From positions 1 to 61,010 of IMG/VR virus record IMGVR_UViG_3300024327_000006: DNA of 61,010 nucleotides; one strand, 5' to 3'. Source of the DNA: a virus. The notes beneath the pieces are model-generated. The model saw only the letters and a program-made list of their open reading frames with translations. It did no database searches and was not told the origin of the DNA. This document shows positions 38,491 to 47,623 of the stretch, in pieces; the first letter of the stretch is position 1; every line of letters starts with the position of its first letter. The translations under genes and the position numbers were made by a program.

Positions 38491-40226
38491 TTCCTCTTAA
38501 AAAATGTAAAAAGTGCAAAGAAGAGCACAAAGAGACGCTTTTCAAAGGCGACTTATGCATGAATTGCGTCCAGAATGCTGACATTAAAGAGACGCATCGC
38601 GTAAGCCGGGCTAAGAATCCTAAAGCAGTCGCAGCAGTCCAGAAAGAGCGTCGTCAGCAGCATCAGCAAGCGCGCGATGCCCTGCGTGGCAAAGCGAAAA
38701 CTGCGGCGGTAAAAAAAGAGGTAAAAAGATTAGAAGAAAAGCGTCCTGATGCTAAGGAATTGGCGAAACAGGAGCTGGCACGGCGCGAGCTGAGCAAACG
38801 ACGATTGCTACCTTTCGTCACACGATTTTTCCCAGAATATCAGGCGGGCTGGGTGCATAAGGATATATGCGAGCGGCTTGAAAAGTTCTCAGATGCGGTG
38901 GCGAACAAAGAATCCCCACGCTTGATGCTGTTCATGCCGCCACGCCACGGTAAGAGTCTCTTGGCATCAACATATTTTCCAGCGTGGCACATTGGGCGTA
39001 ATCCAACGCACGAGTTCATCGCATGCTCGTACTCAGGGTCGCTAGCGATGAGCTTCAGTAGGAAAGTCAGGCAGGTGCTACGGGAAAAGCCGTACCAAAC
39101 GGTGTTCAAAGAGACGCGGTTAGATAAGGACAGTCAGTCAGCCGAGGCATGGCTCACTGATAAGGGCGGCGGGTACGTCGCGGCGGGTGTCGGCGGTGCG
39201 ATCACGGGTAAGGGTGCCCACGTATTGGTGATCGACGATCCGGTTAAGAACAGAGAGGATGCGGAGTCGGAGACGGGTCGGCAGTCGGTTAAGGACTGGT
39301 ACACATCCACGGCGTACACACGGTTAGCCCCCGGCGGAGGGGTGCTGGTGATACTAACGCGGTGGCACGATGACGATTTAGCCGGATGGCTGCTCGAGCA
39401 GCAGAAGTCCGGTGACCAGTGGGAGGTGATCAAATATCCGGCGATAGCGGAGATAGATGAGCCGCATCGTAAGAAAGGCACACCGCTGCATGCCGCTCGG
39501 TATGACCTGGAGTCCCTCAGGCGCATCCGCGCAGCGGTAGGCCCGCGCGATTGGTCGGCGCTGTACCAGCAGAATCCCGTCGCGGACGAGGGTGAGTACT
39601 TCACAAGGTCGATGATACGGTACTACGACGAAGAGCCCCCGCGCGAAGAGATGAAAATTTACGCGGCGTGGGACTTGGCGATTGGGCAGCGTGAGGCGAA
39701 CGATTACTCGGTAGGTGTCGTGATGGGGGTGAGCCCTGAGGACAAGCTGTACTTATTGCACGTTGAGCGAGGGCGGTGGAACGGGCACGATATCGTCGAG
39801 AAGATGCTCGATATGTACGAAGCCTGGCAGCCCGACATCATCGGGGTGGAGAAAGGACACATCGAGATGGCGATAGGACCGTTCCTCGAGAAGCGCATGC
39901 GCGAACGTAACTTATTTTCGGCGTACTTTAAAGACCTACGCCCGGGTAAGCGGGACAAGATGGTACGCGCCCGTGCGATTCAGGGTCGGATGCAGCAGGG
40001 TATGGTGCTATTCCCTAAGAACGCTGAGTTTACCACTTCACTAATTAACGAGATGCTCCGTTTTCCTAACGGGGTGCACGACGATCAGGTTGATGCCATG
40101 GCATGGATCGGGCTGATGATGGCAGAGTTTAGTATTTACAGAGCTCCAGTGGAAAAACCACCACCAAGCTGGCGTGACAAATTAGTAGCGTTCGGGAAAG
40201 GTAAGAAGAACGCGATGACAGCGTAG
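38487..40226 (+). CDS. terL: Terminase large subunit with N-terminal zinc finger
   Basis: A protein of 579 residues. Walker A is PPRHGKS (151-157), Walker B HVLVIDDP (245-252), and the coupling motif LTRWHDDD. The nuclease domain has D396 (AAWDLA), E455 (GVEKG) and a C-terminal HDDQVDAMAW. It pumps and cuts DNA. Unusual: residues 1-30 carry two cysteine pairs (CKKC, CMNC), and a Lys/Arg coil follows before the ATPase. The gene is visibly more GC-rich than its neighbours. Confidence 0.95.
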   Translation: MIPLKKCKKCKEEHKETLFKGDLCMNCVQNADIKETHRVSRAKNPKAVAAVQKERRQQHQQARDALRGKAKTAAVKKEVKRLEEKRPDAKELAKQELARRELSKRRLLPFVTRFFPEYQAGWVHKDICERLEKFSDAVANKESPRLMLFMPPRHGKSLLASTYFPAWHIGRNPTHEFIACSYSGSLAMSFSRKVRQVLREKPYQTVFKETRLDKDSQSAEAWLTDKGGGYVAAGVGGAITGKGAHVLVIDDPVKNREDAESETGRQSVKDWYTSTAYTRLAPGGGVLVILTRWHDDDLAGWLLEQQKSGDQWEVIKYPAIAEIDEPHRKKGTPLHAARYDLESLRRIRAAVGPRDWSALYQQNPVADEGEYFTRSMIRYYDEEPPREEMKIYAAWDLAIGQREANDYSVGVVMGVSPEDKLYLLHVERGRWNGHDIVEKMLDMYEAWQPDIIGVEKGHIEMAIGPFLEKRMRERNLFSAYFKDLRPGKRDKMVRARAIQGRMQQGMVLFPKNAEFTTSLINEMLRFPNGVHDDQVDAMAWIGLMMAEFSIYRAPVEKPPPSWRDKLVAFGKGKKNAMTA

Positions 40227-40234
40227 GAGCAGAG

Positions 40235-40879
40235 ATGGCAGAGACAAAGTTTGACCCAGTGGATTTCGGTGAATTAGTTGACGACCCTATGGGCGTGTTA
40301 GGTATGCGGCTACAGGATGCGTTACCTGTGTTAGGTAAAGATCCTCAAGACGTGACGATGCGTGACATTTTAGGTTTGGCATTTCGTTCGGGCGGCGTAG
40401 GGAAGTTAGGTGGTTCGACGGGCGAGCATGCAGCTAAAGAAATAGGCGAGCGTGGATTGCGAGCGGGGCTCGGAGCAAAGATGCAGGGCTGGACACCGCC
40501 AAGCATGGACGAGCCTATAAACCCAAATGCTATGTCCCCGAGCGAGATGCGCGCACAGTACCGTCGCCGTAAGCAACGCCAACAAGAGAACAATTGGATC
40601 ATGGGCGATGACGGCAGGTTATATCAGGGTAATACGCAGTTGGCTCCTGATGTGCCTAGAGATATAGGGGTGATGCGTGGTATGGCGGATGACATGCTAA
40701 TGATGGGCATCCACTCTCCCGACCCTAATACCGACGAGCTCTCGTTGTACCGTAAAGGACTGGGTAGAGCACAGCAGTTTATGGACCCCGCGAGAAATCC
40801 TGAGTGGGTCAACAGAGCAGCAGAGATGCAGTCGCTGACTCCGGGAGAGCGGCGTATGCTCGGATACAGCGGAGAATAG
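40235..40879 (+). CDS. Unknown 214-residue head-region protein
   Basis: Rich in Gly, Met, Arg and Pro (LGAKMQGWTPPSMDEPINPN, MRAQYRRRKQRQQENNW). Between terminase and portal, where decoration or head-assembly proteins occur. No family is recognised. Confidence 0.65.
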   Translation: MAETKFDPVDFGELVDDPMGVLGMRLQDALPVLGKDPQDVTMRDILGLAFRSGGVGKLGGSTGEHAAKEIGERGLRAGLGAKMQGWTPPSMDEPINPNAMSPSEMRAQYRRRKQRQQENNWIMGDDGRLYQGNTQLAPDVPRDIGVMRGMADDMLMMGIHSPDPNTDELSLYRKGLGRAQQFMDPARNPEWVNRAAEMQSLTPGERRMLGYSGE

Positions 40880-40880
40880 G

Positions 40881-41717
40881 ATGGCAGAAACGATCCATGA
40901 CAGGTATATCAAGAATGGTTGGTATAACAGTAGTCTGCGGAATATAGATGAGGCGCTAGCACCTTCGTGGCGGGATTCAGCTGAAGCACGACCCGAGGAT
41001 AGGTCGCTAATCGAGCAGCACCGTAATGCCATCCAAAACAATCCTCGTATGAACGGGGACGGCTCCATTTCAACAGTATACATACACGGGGTTTCGGGTC
41101 CTGATGGACGTATATACAATGTGCCCGGATACGACTACGAGACCGGAGAATTTATAGAAGAAGCTGACTTATACGACTATTGGGATAAGAAGGGCCGGAT
41201 AAAAGATTTCAACTCCTTCGCACCAGACGAGGGGCAGCTCGCCAATGAGCAAGCACAACGTATCCATTCTGAATGGATCGAGCCTGATATGCAGGCTTAC
41301 GGGTTTAATGAGAACGAAAACCATAAGCTAGCGAACGCCGCTATAAAACGAGGGATCGGAGATGCTACTGGAGAACCCATACAGAATATGACCCCAGCCG
41401 ATGCCGCAAAGAATTACGCAGGTGCTGCAGACTGGTCGAGTCGTGTGCGTAACAGCATGCCTGAATGGCTGCCTCGAGGTACTCGGACTGGATTAGCCTC
41501 AGGTATAAGTAACGCTATGGCCCATGTGTACCAGCTATACGACTTCGGAAAGGATATAGCCCCCATGGGGTTAGGTGCTGCATTTGATGACTACCTCTTC
41601 GATATTGGTGGAAATGTGGATGGGATACGAGGTGGGTTACAAGGTAAAGATCCTCATGTAAGAACACCGGATGAGCTCGTACGAGAAGGGTTAGGTTATG
41701 GATATAAGCAACGCTAA
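40881..41717 (+). CDS. Unknown 278-residue head-region protein
   Basis: Begins MAETIHDRYIKNGWYNSSLR. It contains WLPRGTRTGLASGISNAM and resembles the previous protein in composition. Its stop lies in the control element at 41702-41724. No family is recognised; a virion-associated protein is likely. Confidence 0.6.
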   Translation: MAETIHDRYIKNGWYNSSLRNIDEALAPSWRDSAEARPEDRSLIEQHRNAIQNNPRMNGDGSISTVYIHGVSGPDGRIYNVPGYDYETGEFIEEADLYDYWDKKGRIKDFNSFAPDEGQLANEQAQRIHSEWIEPDMQAYGFNENENHKLANAAIKRGIGDATGEPIQNMTPADAAKNYAGAADWSSRVRNSMPEWLPRGTRTGLASGISNAMAHVYQLYDFGKDIAPMGLGAAFDDYLFDIGGNVDGIRGGLQGKDPHVRTPDELVREGLGYGYKQR

Positions 41718-41724
41718 TATTAAA
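41691..41724 (+). promoter_or_regulatory. Possible promoter with control element before portal genes
   Basis: ATATAAGCAACGCTAATATT at 41702-41721. TTAGGT at 41691, 18 bases, then TAATAT at 41715-41720 makes a weak sigma-70 pair with the same geometry as at 44846. Confidence 0.5.
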
Positions 41725-41739
41725 TAAAGGACAACGATA

Positions 41740-41931
41740 ATGGCTACAGAAAATAACTGTGCTTGCGCGGATTGCAAACACAACCGAGAACAGATGTGCA
41801 CATCTCCAGCGATTGAGCTGAGTTTTAGCGAGAACGGGAAGACGTGTGAATGTAAAACCTATGAATCTATTGAGCAACAGTTTGGTTCGCAACCCCCTAG
41901 CCTAGGCCTAGGCGCGCCTAAAGGATTCTGA
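41740..41931 (+). CDS. 63-residue cysteine-rich protein (DUF1540-like)
   Basis: CACADCKHNREQMCTSPAIE and TCECKTYE give six cysteines in a DUF1540-like order. AAAGGACAACGATA precedes the start, and the stop overlaps the portal start. A metal-binding microprotein placed directly before portal. Function is unknown. Confidence 0.65.
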   Translation: MATENNCACADCKHNREQMCTSPAIELSFSENGKTCECKTYESIEQQFGSQPPSLGLGAPKGF

Positions 41932-41932
41932 A

Positions 41933-43972
41933 ATGGCTAAGACTAAGCGGGTTGCTACGAGCGAGAAAGAACGGTTAGTTGCTGACGAGCAGTGGCGGCG
42001 TTATGTGCGCGCCCGCGATGCGGGGCATCTTGAGTATGTCGATATCGCTAAGAAGTGCGATGCCTTCTATCGCGGTGAGCAATGGGACGATAGAGATGTC
42101 GCTAAGCTCAACGCTGAGGGCAGACCTACGCTTACGATTAACACCGTGTTATCTACGGTTAATACCGTGTTGGGTGAGCAGGCGAATAAACGCGGGGATG
42201 TAAGATTCCTGCCCAAGCGCGATGCTTCCCAAGATATAGCAGAGATTCTGAATAAACTATTCATTCAGATTGGCGACAACAATCAGTTGGATTGGTTGGA
42301 ATCACAGGTCTTCGCTGACGGTATCATCCAAGAACGTGGCTATTTTGATGTTCGTATAGATTTCGACGACCACGTTGAGGGTGAGGTTAGGATTGAGAGT
42401 AAAGATCCTCTAGACATACTCATAGATCCTGATGCTAAGAACTATGACCCTAAAACCTGGAATGAGTTTTTCGAGACCCGGTGGCTGTCGATAGATGAGA
42501 TAGCGATGAACTACGGGCAGGATAAAGCGGATCGGCTCAAATCTATAGGCATGAACGGACAGCGCTACAGTAAAGACAGTATTGAGGTAATCGACAATCG
42601 TTTTGGTAAGACCTTAGAAGGAGTGGGGTACGACCAGCTGAATAACCTCGATGATCAGGCATCGGTTAAGTCGATACGCGTGATCGAGCGGCAGTACAGA
42701 AAGAATGTTTTGTACAGAGAGTTCGTAGACGAAAAGGGAGGGGATGTAAAACCGGTACCTCATAACTGGTCTGATCAGCGTATGGAGGATTATGCCGAGA
42801 AAGCAGGAATGCTAGTACGTAAGAAAGTAATACCCCGAGTTCGTTGGACGGTAACGGCTGACAAGGTGGTACTTCGCGATGACTGGAGTTTGTATAACGA
42901 TTTTACTATTGTGCCATTCTTCCCATACTTCCGACGCGGGCGACCGTTTGGGATCGTCCGCAACTTGATCAGTCCACAGGAACAGCTTAATAAGATCAGT
43001 TCACAAGAGCTCCATATTGTAAATACCACGGCGAATAGTGGCTGGGTAGTTGAGGGCGGGTCACTGTCAAACATGACTGAAGAAGAACTTGAAGAACGCG
43101 GTGCTGAGACCGGTTTGATTATAACGTATAATCGTGGCTCCACACCGCCAGTTAAGATCCAGCCGAATCAGATCCCTACGGGGTTAGATCGTATTGCTCA
43201 GAAAGCAGCGAATAACATCAAAGAGATATCAGGCGTATCTGACTCTCTGATGGGGTTCGACTCTGCTGAGGTCTCTGGCGTAGCAATACAAGCCAAACAA
43301 GCTCGTGGACAGGTACAGATTCAAGTACCGCTAGATAATCTGGCACGTACACGCCATATCCTAGCCCTTAAAATCCTAGATCTACTACAGGCGTTTTATA
43401 AAGAGCAACGGGTAATCCAATTGACTGATTTTCAGAACCCCGATCAACCGAGAACCCCGATGACTATTAATGAGGAGACAGCGACAGGGGAGGTGGTCAA
43501 TAACATCACAGTGGGCGAGTATGACGTAGCTATTACTTCAGCGCCGTCCAGAGATACTTATAATGACTCTCAGTTTGCTGAGGCTATTAGTCTACGGACT
43601 GCAGGCGTTCAGGTACCTGATGACGCTATTATTGAGTACAGTCACCTAGCTCAGAAAGATGAGCTGGCTAAACGAGTTCGCGAGATGATGGGACAAGGCG
43701 AACCGACTGAAGAAGAGATGCAAATGCAGCAGATGGTACAGCAGCTAGAGATCAAACAACTGCAAGCTACGGTAGGTAATCTGGAAGCTGACATTATGCA
43801 GAAACAGGCAGAAGCCCAGTTAAGCCAAGCTAAGACGCAGGATCTTATTATTGATGATCAGTTCAATGTTCAGAAACTACAAGCAGAGCTTACGTCAAAA
43901 CGTGAAGAGCTCATGACTAAATTAGAGATCGCTAAGATATCAGCAGCATCTCATAATACGAAGACCCACTAA
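41933..43972 (+). CDS. P22-type portal protein
   Basis: A protein of 679 residues, near the P22 portal length (725). It shows DAFYRGEQWDD, ILIDPDAKNYDPKTWNEFFE and RGRPFGIVRNLISPQEQLNK, typical of P22-like portals, and a long Gln/Glu coiled C-terminus (MQMQQMVQQLEIKQLQATVG). It forms the dodecameric DNA channel and head-tail vertex. It is upstream of scaffold and capsid, as expected. Confidence 0.9.
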   Translation: MAKTKRVATSEKERLVADEQWRRYVRARDAGHLEYVDIAKKCDAFYRGEQWDDRDVAKLNAEGRPTLTINTVLSTVNTVLGEQANKRGDVRFLPKRDASQDIAEILNKLFIQIGDNNQLDWLESQVFADGIIQERGYFDVRIDFDDHVEGEVRIESKDPLDILIDPDAKNYDPKTWNEFFETRWLSIDEIAMNYGQDKADRLKSIGMNGQRYSKDSIEVIDNRFGKTLEGVGYDQLNNLDDQASVKSIRVIERQYRKNVLYREFVDEKGGDVKPVPHNWSDQRMEDYAEKAGMLVRKKVIPRVRWTVTADKVVLRDDWSLYNDFTIVPFFPYFRRGRPFGIVRNLISPQEQLNKISSQELHIVNTTANSGWVVEGGSLSNMTEEELEERGAETGLIITYNRGSTPPVKIQPNQIPTGLDRIAQKAANNIKEISGVSDSLMGFDSAEVSGVAIQAKQARGQVQIQVPLDNLARTRHILALKILDLLQAFYKEQRVIQLTDFQNPDQPRTPMTINEETATGEVVNNITVGEYDVAITSAPSRDTYNDSQFAEAISLRTAGVQVPDDAIIEYSHLAQKDELAKRVREMMGQGEPTEEEMQMQQMVQQLEIKQLQATVGNLEADIMQKQAEAQLSQAKTQDLIIDDQFNVQKLQAELTSKREELMTKLEIAKISAASHNTKTH

Positions 43973-43989
43973 CCACCAGAGGAAAGACC

Positions 43990-44841
43990 ATGGCACAACC
44001 CGGAGAAGACGTAGTAGTAGAAGAAGCCGTAGAAGATCGCGGTGATACCGTAGCTGAGGTAGAAGAAGAGCCTACCCCCGAGCCAGAACCCACTCCAGAA
44101 CCTGAAGTCGTAGCCGAAGCAGAGCCCGAACCCGAACCCGTAAAGGAGGAAAAGCCGGATGATATTCAGATTCCTAAGCAACGCCTTGATGCAGAGATTG
44201 CCCGTCGTAAACAGTTGGAAGAGACACTTCAACGCATGCAACAGCAGACTAAGCAGGAAGAGGTTAAAGCTCCCGAATATGATTTTGACGGTAAGGAGAA
44301 GGAATACCTACAAGCTATGTGGGCGGGAGAAGAGGATAAAGCCCTGTCATTACGTCAAGAGATGAGGGCCGCAGAAGCAGAGCAACACCGTTTTACAGCT
44401 GAACAGCTAGCATCGACTTCGACCACACAGGCTGAGGCTAATGTACGGTTCAACCAGACTGTCGCTCAGATTACTACTGAGAACCCGTTGTATAACCCAG
44501 AGCATGAGAACTATAACAAAACAGTTACAGATTACACCTTAGGGCTACGGGATAAGTTTATGGCGGCGGGGGACGATCCCTCTTCGGCGTTAGTTGAGGC
44601 ATATAACATTACTAAAGCCCAGTATCCTGAGCTGTTCGCCCCAAAGCAGGCTACTCCCGCTGTTAGCAATGCGAATATTCAGGAGAAGTTATCAGCGGCT
44701 AATAGACAGCCCCCGGCGTTAGGTGGGGATAGCGGGGTTTCTCGGGGAGAGAGTGTGCTGGACGTAAACACACTATCGCAAGAGGAGTTCGACGCATTAC
44801 CTGCCGCCACATTACAGCGCTTACGCGGAGATATACTGTAA
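43990..44841 (+). CDS. Scaffolding protein
   Basis: A protein of 283 residues. The first 55 residues are acidic Pro-Glu repeats (EPTPEPEPTPEPEVVAEAEP), then a helical middle (RKQLEETLQRMQQQTKQEE) and a C-terminal helix (LSQEEFDALPAATLQRLRG). This composition and the place between portal and capsid are those of podovirus scaffolds. Confidence 0.8.
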   Translation: MAQPGEDVVVEEAVEDRGDTVAEVEEEPTPEPEPTPEPEVVAEAEPEPEPVKEEKPDDIQIPKQRLDAEIARRKQLEETLQRMQQQTKQEEVKAPEYDFDGKEKEYLQAMWAGEEDKALSLRQEMRAAEAEQHRFTAEQLASTSTTQAEANVRFNQTVAQITTENPLYNPEHENYNKTVTDYTLGLRDKFMAAGDDPSSALVEAYNITKAQYPELFAPKQATPAVSNANIQEKLSAANRQPPALGGDSGVSRGESVLDVNTLSQEEFDALPAATLQRLRGDIL

Positions 44842-44845
44842 CTGC

Positions 44846-44876
44846 TTGACTTCATTATATAAGCAGTGGTAATATT
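44846..44876 (+). promoter_or_regulatory. Capsid promoter with overlapping control element
   Basis: TTGACT (44846-44851), 18 bases, TAATAT (44870-44875): a good sigma-70 promoter. The element ATATAAGCAGTGGTAATATT (44857-44876) covers the spacer and -10 box. CTGCTT/AAGCAG also pair across the spacer. Confidence 0.65.
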
Positions 44877-45102
44877 CACCTGAATGTCAAAGTTCACCCC
44901 GCAGGGGGGATGGTCCTTCCCCTGAACCCCTGCACTCCGTTTCTCAGTACGATAACTGAGCGGGCTCATTGCACGTCAACGTAATGACTTAGCTTACACC
45001 AGCGTAAAAGGTGACGAGGATCAGCCTCGATAAAAACAGGGTTAACGAACATCGGCTCGAAACCGAACCTTAACTTACGTTTTTATTTTGGAGATTTATA
45101 CA
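44877..45102 (+). other. Long structured 5' leader of the capsid gene
   Basis: About 225 bases of message without a gene. Stems: GCAGGGG/CCCCTGC (44901-44907, 44927-44933), CTCAGT/ACTGAG (44943-44948, 44955-44960), CGAGG/CCTCG (45015-45019, 45025-45029), and GTTAA/TTAAC around a CGG/CCG pair close to the start. The ribosome site TTGGAG is at 45088-45093. Confidence 0.6.
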
Positions 45103-46269
45103 ATGGCATATCCTGAGTTAACCTCGAATGGCCCAACTAATTTTGGGAACCTAACCGACGAACAAAAAACCACATGGGGTCGCGACTTATGGCGACAAAC
45201 TAAAGAAAATTCATTTATGGATGCTTTCACAGGCTCTGGAATTAATTCCATGATCCAGAAAGTACCGTATCTTACTAAGAGTGAGAAAGGCACTCGCGCT
45301 GTTATCTCACTATTGGCAGAACTGGATACAGATGGTATTGCAGGTGATAGCCAGTTGGAAGGTAATGAAGAAGCGATGAAAAGCTACGAGATGGTCATTC
45401 AGATCGACCAACTTCGTAACGCGAATCGTATCGCAGGTCGTATGGCTGATCAGAAATCAATCATCAATTTCCGTGAAAATTCACGCGATGTATTAGCGTA
45501 CTGGCTAGCAGATCGTATGGATCAATTGGCGTTCTTAACAATGTCCGGTGTAGGCTACGGATATAAAAATGATGGTACGGCACGGGCTGCTAACGGTCTG
45601 TCGGATCTAGAATTCGCAGCCGATGTTACGGCTCCAACCAGAGCTTTTGCTTGGACAGGCGACTCTACTGGTTTAGCAGATTCTACTTTCACTACTTCAA
45701 ACTCTCATACTCTAGATGTTGCGGGCGATGGCTTTGCTTCATATGCGATGATTGTAGAGCTTCGTGCAAAAGCTAGAGACTTAGCTATTCGCGGTGTGAA
45801 AGGCGAGCAAGGTAACGAGCTATATCACATGTTTGTAACACCACAAGTGATGAAGAAATTGAAATTAGATGCTGACTTCTTAGCTAACGTTCGTAATGCT
45901 GGCGTACGTGGAGGTTCTAACCCATTATTCGCAGGTTCTGCGAGTTACTTAGTAGATGGCGTTATGATCCACGAGTTCCGTCATACTTACCACACTTCTG
46001 TAGTAGCGTCAGGTGATACTAATCCGACTAAGCAAGCACGGGCTCTGTTCTGTGGTGCTCAAGCTATGGCATTTGCTGACATCGGTGCGCCTAACTGGGT
46101 TGAAGATAACTACGATTACCAAAACCAATCTGGTATTTCGGTATCGAAGATCTTTGGTATGAAGAAATCAGTCTTCAAACAAGGCCCTACTGTATCGGGA
46201 ACACCAGCTGATCTACTCTTAGATCACGGTTTGATGACTGTGGATTTAACTGAAGTAGTAGGCTCGTAA
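45103..46269 (+). CDS. Major capsid protein, N4-gp56/DUF4043-like
   Basis: A protein of 388 residues. ATG 45103 fits the TTGGAG ribosome site better than a TTG 15 bases upstream. The sequence (WGRDLWRQTKENSFMDAFTG, YEMVIQIDQLRNANRIAGRM, RENSRDVLAYWLADRMDQLA) fits the N4-gp56 family of HK97-fold coat proteins. It builds the head shell. Its own promoter, a long leader and a double terminator frame the gene, fitting the highest-expressed virion protein. Confidence 0.9.
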   Translation: MAYPELTSNGPTNFGNLTDEQKTTWGRDLWRQTKENSFMDAFTGSGINSMIQKVPYLTKSEKGTRAVISLLAELDTDGIAGDSQLEGNEEAMKSYEMVIQIDQLRNANRIAGRMADQKSIINFRENSRDVLAYWLADRMDQLAFLTMSGVGYGYKNDGTARAANGLSDLEFAADVTAPTRAFAWTGDSTGLADSTFTTSNSHTLDVAGDGFASYAMIVELRAKARDLAIRGVKGEQGNELYHMFVTPQVMKKLKLDADFLANVRNAGVRGGSNPLFAGSASYLVDGVMIHEFRHTYHTSVVASGDTNPTKQARALFCGAQAMAFADIGAPNWVEDNYDYQNQSGISVSKIFGMKKSVFKQGPTVSGTPADLLLDHGLMTVDLTEVVGS

Positions 46270-46284
46270 AACTGTTCTATCTTA

Positions 46285-46348
46285 GCAGTCTCTTGGTGGG
46301 GAGACTGCTTGTAGGAAACCCGCCCCTTCTTCGGGAGGGGCACTTTTT
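46285..46348 (+). terminator. Hairpin plus rho-independent terminator after capsid
   Basis: GCAGTCTC/GAGACTGC (46285-46292, 46301-46308), then GCCCCTTC-TTCG-GGAGGGGC (46322-46341) followed by ACTTTTTA. The second is a clear terminator. The first may protect or process the 3' end. Confidence 0.85.
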
Positions 46349-46361
46349 ATAAGGACAGTGT

Positions 46362-46985
46362 ATGAACAGCACGACTATCATAGATAAAGTACGCATAATC
46401 CTACAGGACCCCGATGCGGTTCGTTGGAATGCGGACGAGTTGCTCGGATGGCTTAATGACGGGCAGCGGGAAATCGTCCTGCTAAAACCTGAAGCAAACA
46501 CTTCTAGTTTTGATAAAACTCTGCTTATAGTAGGGGAAACCCGCTTTAATATCCCCGACGATGGGGTATCTTTAGTTGAGGTAGTACGTAATCAAACTGG
46601 GACTAAAAGAGCGATCCGGTTAATTGACAGAGCATTCTTAGATGCACAGAATCCTGACTGGCATACCGGTACCAATGCGGCGGAAATTAAATACTACATG
46701 GTTGATCCGCGCAACCCTCGAGAATTCTTAGTATCTCCGCCCAGTAATGGGAGCGCGATAGTGGAGATAATATATACCAGTAATCCTACAGAAGTAACAA
46801 CAGGCGGCGATATTGGCATAGACGCTATCTACGCTAACGCTTTAGTAGATTATATAAGCTATCGAGCCTATAGCAAAGACGCAGATCATGCCGCTAATGG
46901 GCAACGCGCAATAGCAGCCTATGGCACTTTTTTGCAATCCTTAGGGTTACAGGCTCAGGCTGAGCAAAGAAGAGGAGCGGCATAA
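46362..46985 (+). CDS. Head-tail adaptor (DUF6682-like)
   Basis: A protein of 207 residues. The opening helix set (IIDKVRIILQDPDAVRWNAD, ELLGWLNDGQREIVLLKPEA) and the C-terminal DYISYRAYSKDADHAANGQR fit podovirus adaptor proteins that sit under the portal. It precedes a second adaptor-like gene with a TAATG overlap. Confidence 0.8.
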   Translation: MNSTTIIDKVRIILQDPDAVRWNADELLGWLNDGQREIVLLKPEANTSSFDKTLLIVGETRFNIPDDGVSLVEVVRNQTGTKRAIRLIDRAFLDAQNPDWHTGTNAAEIKYYMVDPRNPREFLVSPPSNGSAIVEIIYTSNPTEVTTGGDIGIDAIYANALVDYISYRAYSKDADHAANGQRAIAAYGTFLQSLGLQAQAEQRRGAA

Positions 46986-47623
46986 TGGCAAATTTAAATT
47001 TTGATACGTTAATACCCCGAATTCAAGGGGAAGTACCTACTTGCCCGGATTTCATAATTGAGAGTCGTATCCAAGAAACAGCTATGGATTTCTTTCGGGA
47101 AACACGGATCTGGATAATTGATCTAGATACCGAGCCCAGCATACAAAATCTCGCTGACTACGATATTGATGTAAACAATCGGCAAGCCATCTGTGAGGTA
47201 TTATGGGTTAACTATCTAGACGTTTCTTTAGAGCCTAAAACAGAACGCCAGTTGTATAAGCTAGACCCGGCATGGCGTACTACAAAAGGCAGTCCTAAAT
47301 ATTATACTCAGCTTAGTCCAGATACTTTTACGATAGCGCCAGTACCGATAGATACGGTATCTAATGCGCTAAGCGCTCGCGCTGCTGTATACCCTACTAT
47401 AGCAGCTCCAAGTATGGATAGCGCCATGCTTAATGATAACTACAACGCGATAATTAACGGGACTTTGGCACGGTTGCTATTGATGACAGGTAAGTTATGG
47501 TATGACCCGTCCTTAGGTGCAGCGCTAATGCAGCAGTATGTAGGCGTACAAGAAAAAGCTAAACAACGCGCCGTGAATAATAATGTACGGGTAGTTCGTA
47601 CCGTTAAGTATGGAGGCCTATGA
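46985..47623 (+). CDS. Second head-tail adaptor/connector-like protein
   Basis: A protein of 212 residues. RIQETAMDFFRETRIWIIDL and a beta-rich middle resemble tail-tube A/adaptor-type connectors of podoviruses. Next to the DUF6682-like gene. The exact family is uncertain. Confidence 0.65.
   Translation: MANLNFDTLIPRIQGEVPTCPDFIIESRIQETAMDFFRETRIWIIDLDTEPSIQNLADYDIDVNNRQAICEVLWVNYLDVSLEPKTERQLYKLDPAWRTTKGSPKYYTQLSPDTFTIAPVPIDTVSNALSARAAVYPTIAAPSMDSAMLNDNYNAIINGTLARLLLMTGKLWYDPSLGAALMQQYVGVQEKAKQRAVNNNVRVVRTVKYGGL

Noticed and set aside
38005-38530. Antisense frames opposite terS.
   Set aside because: No ribosome sites and unnatural composition. They are shadows of terS and terL.
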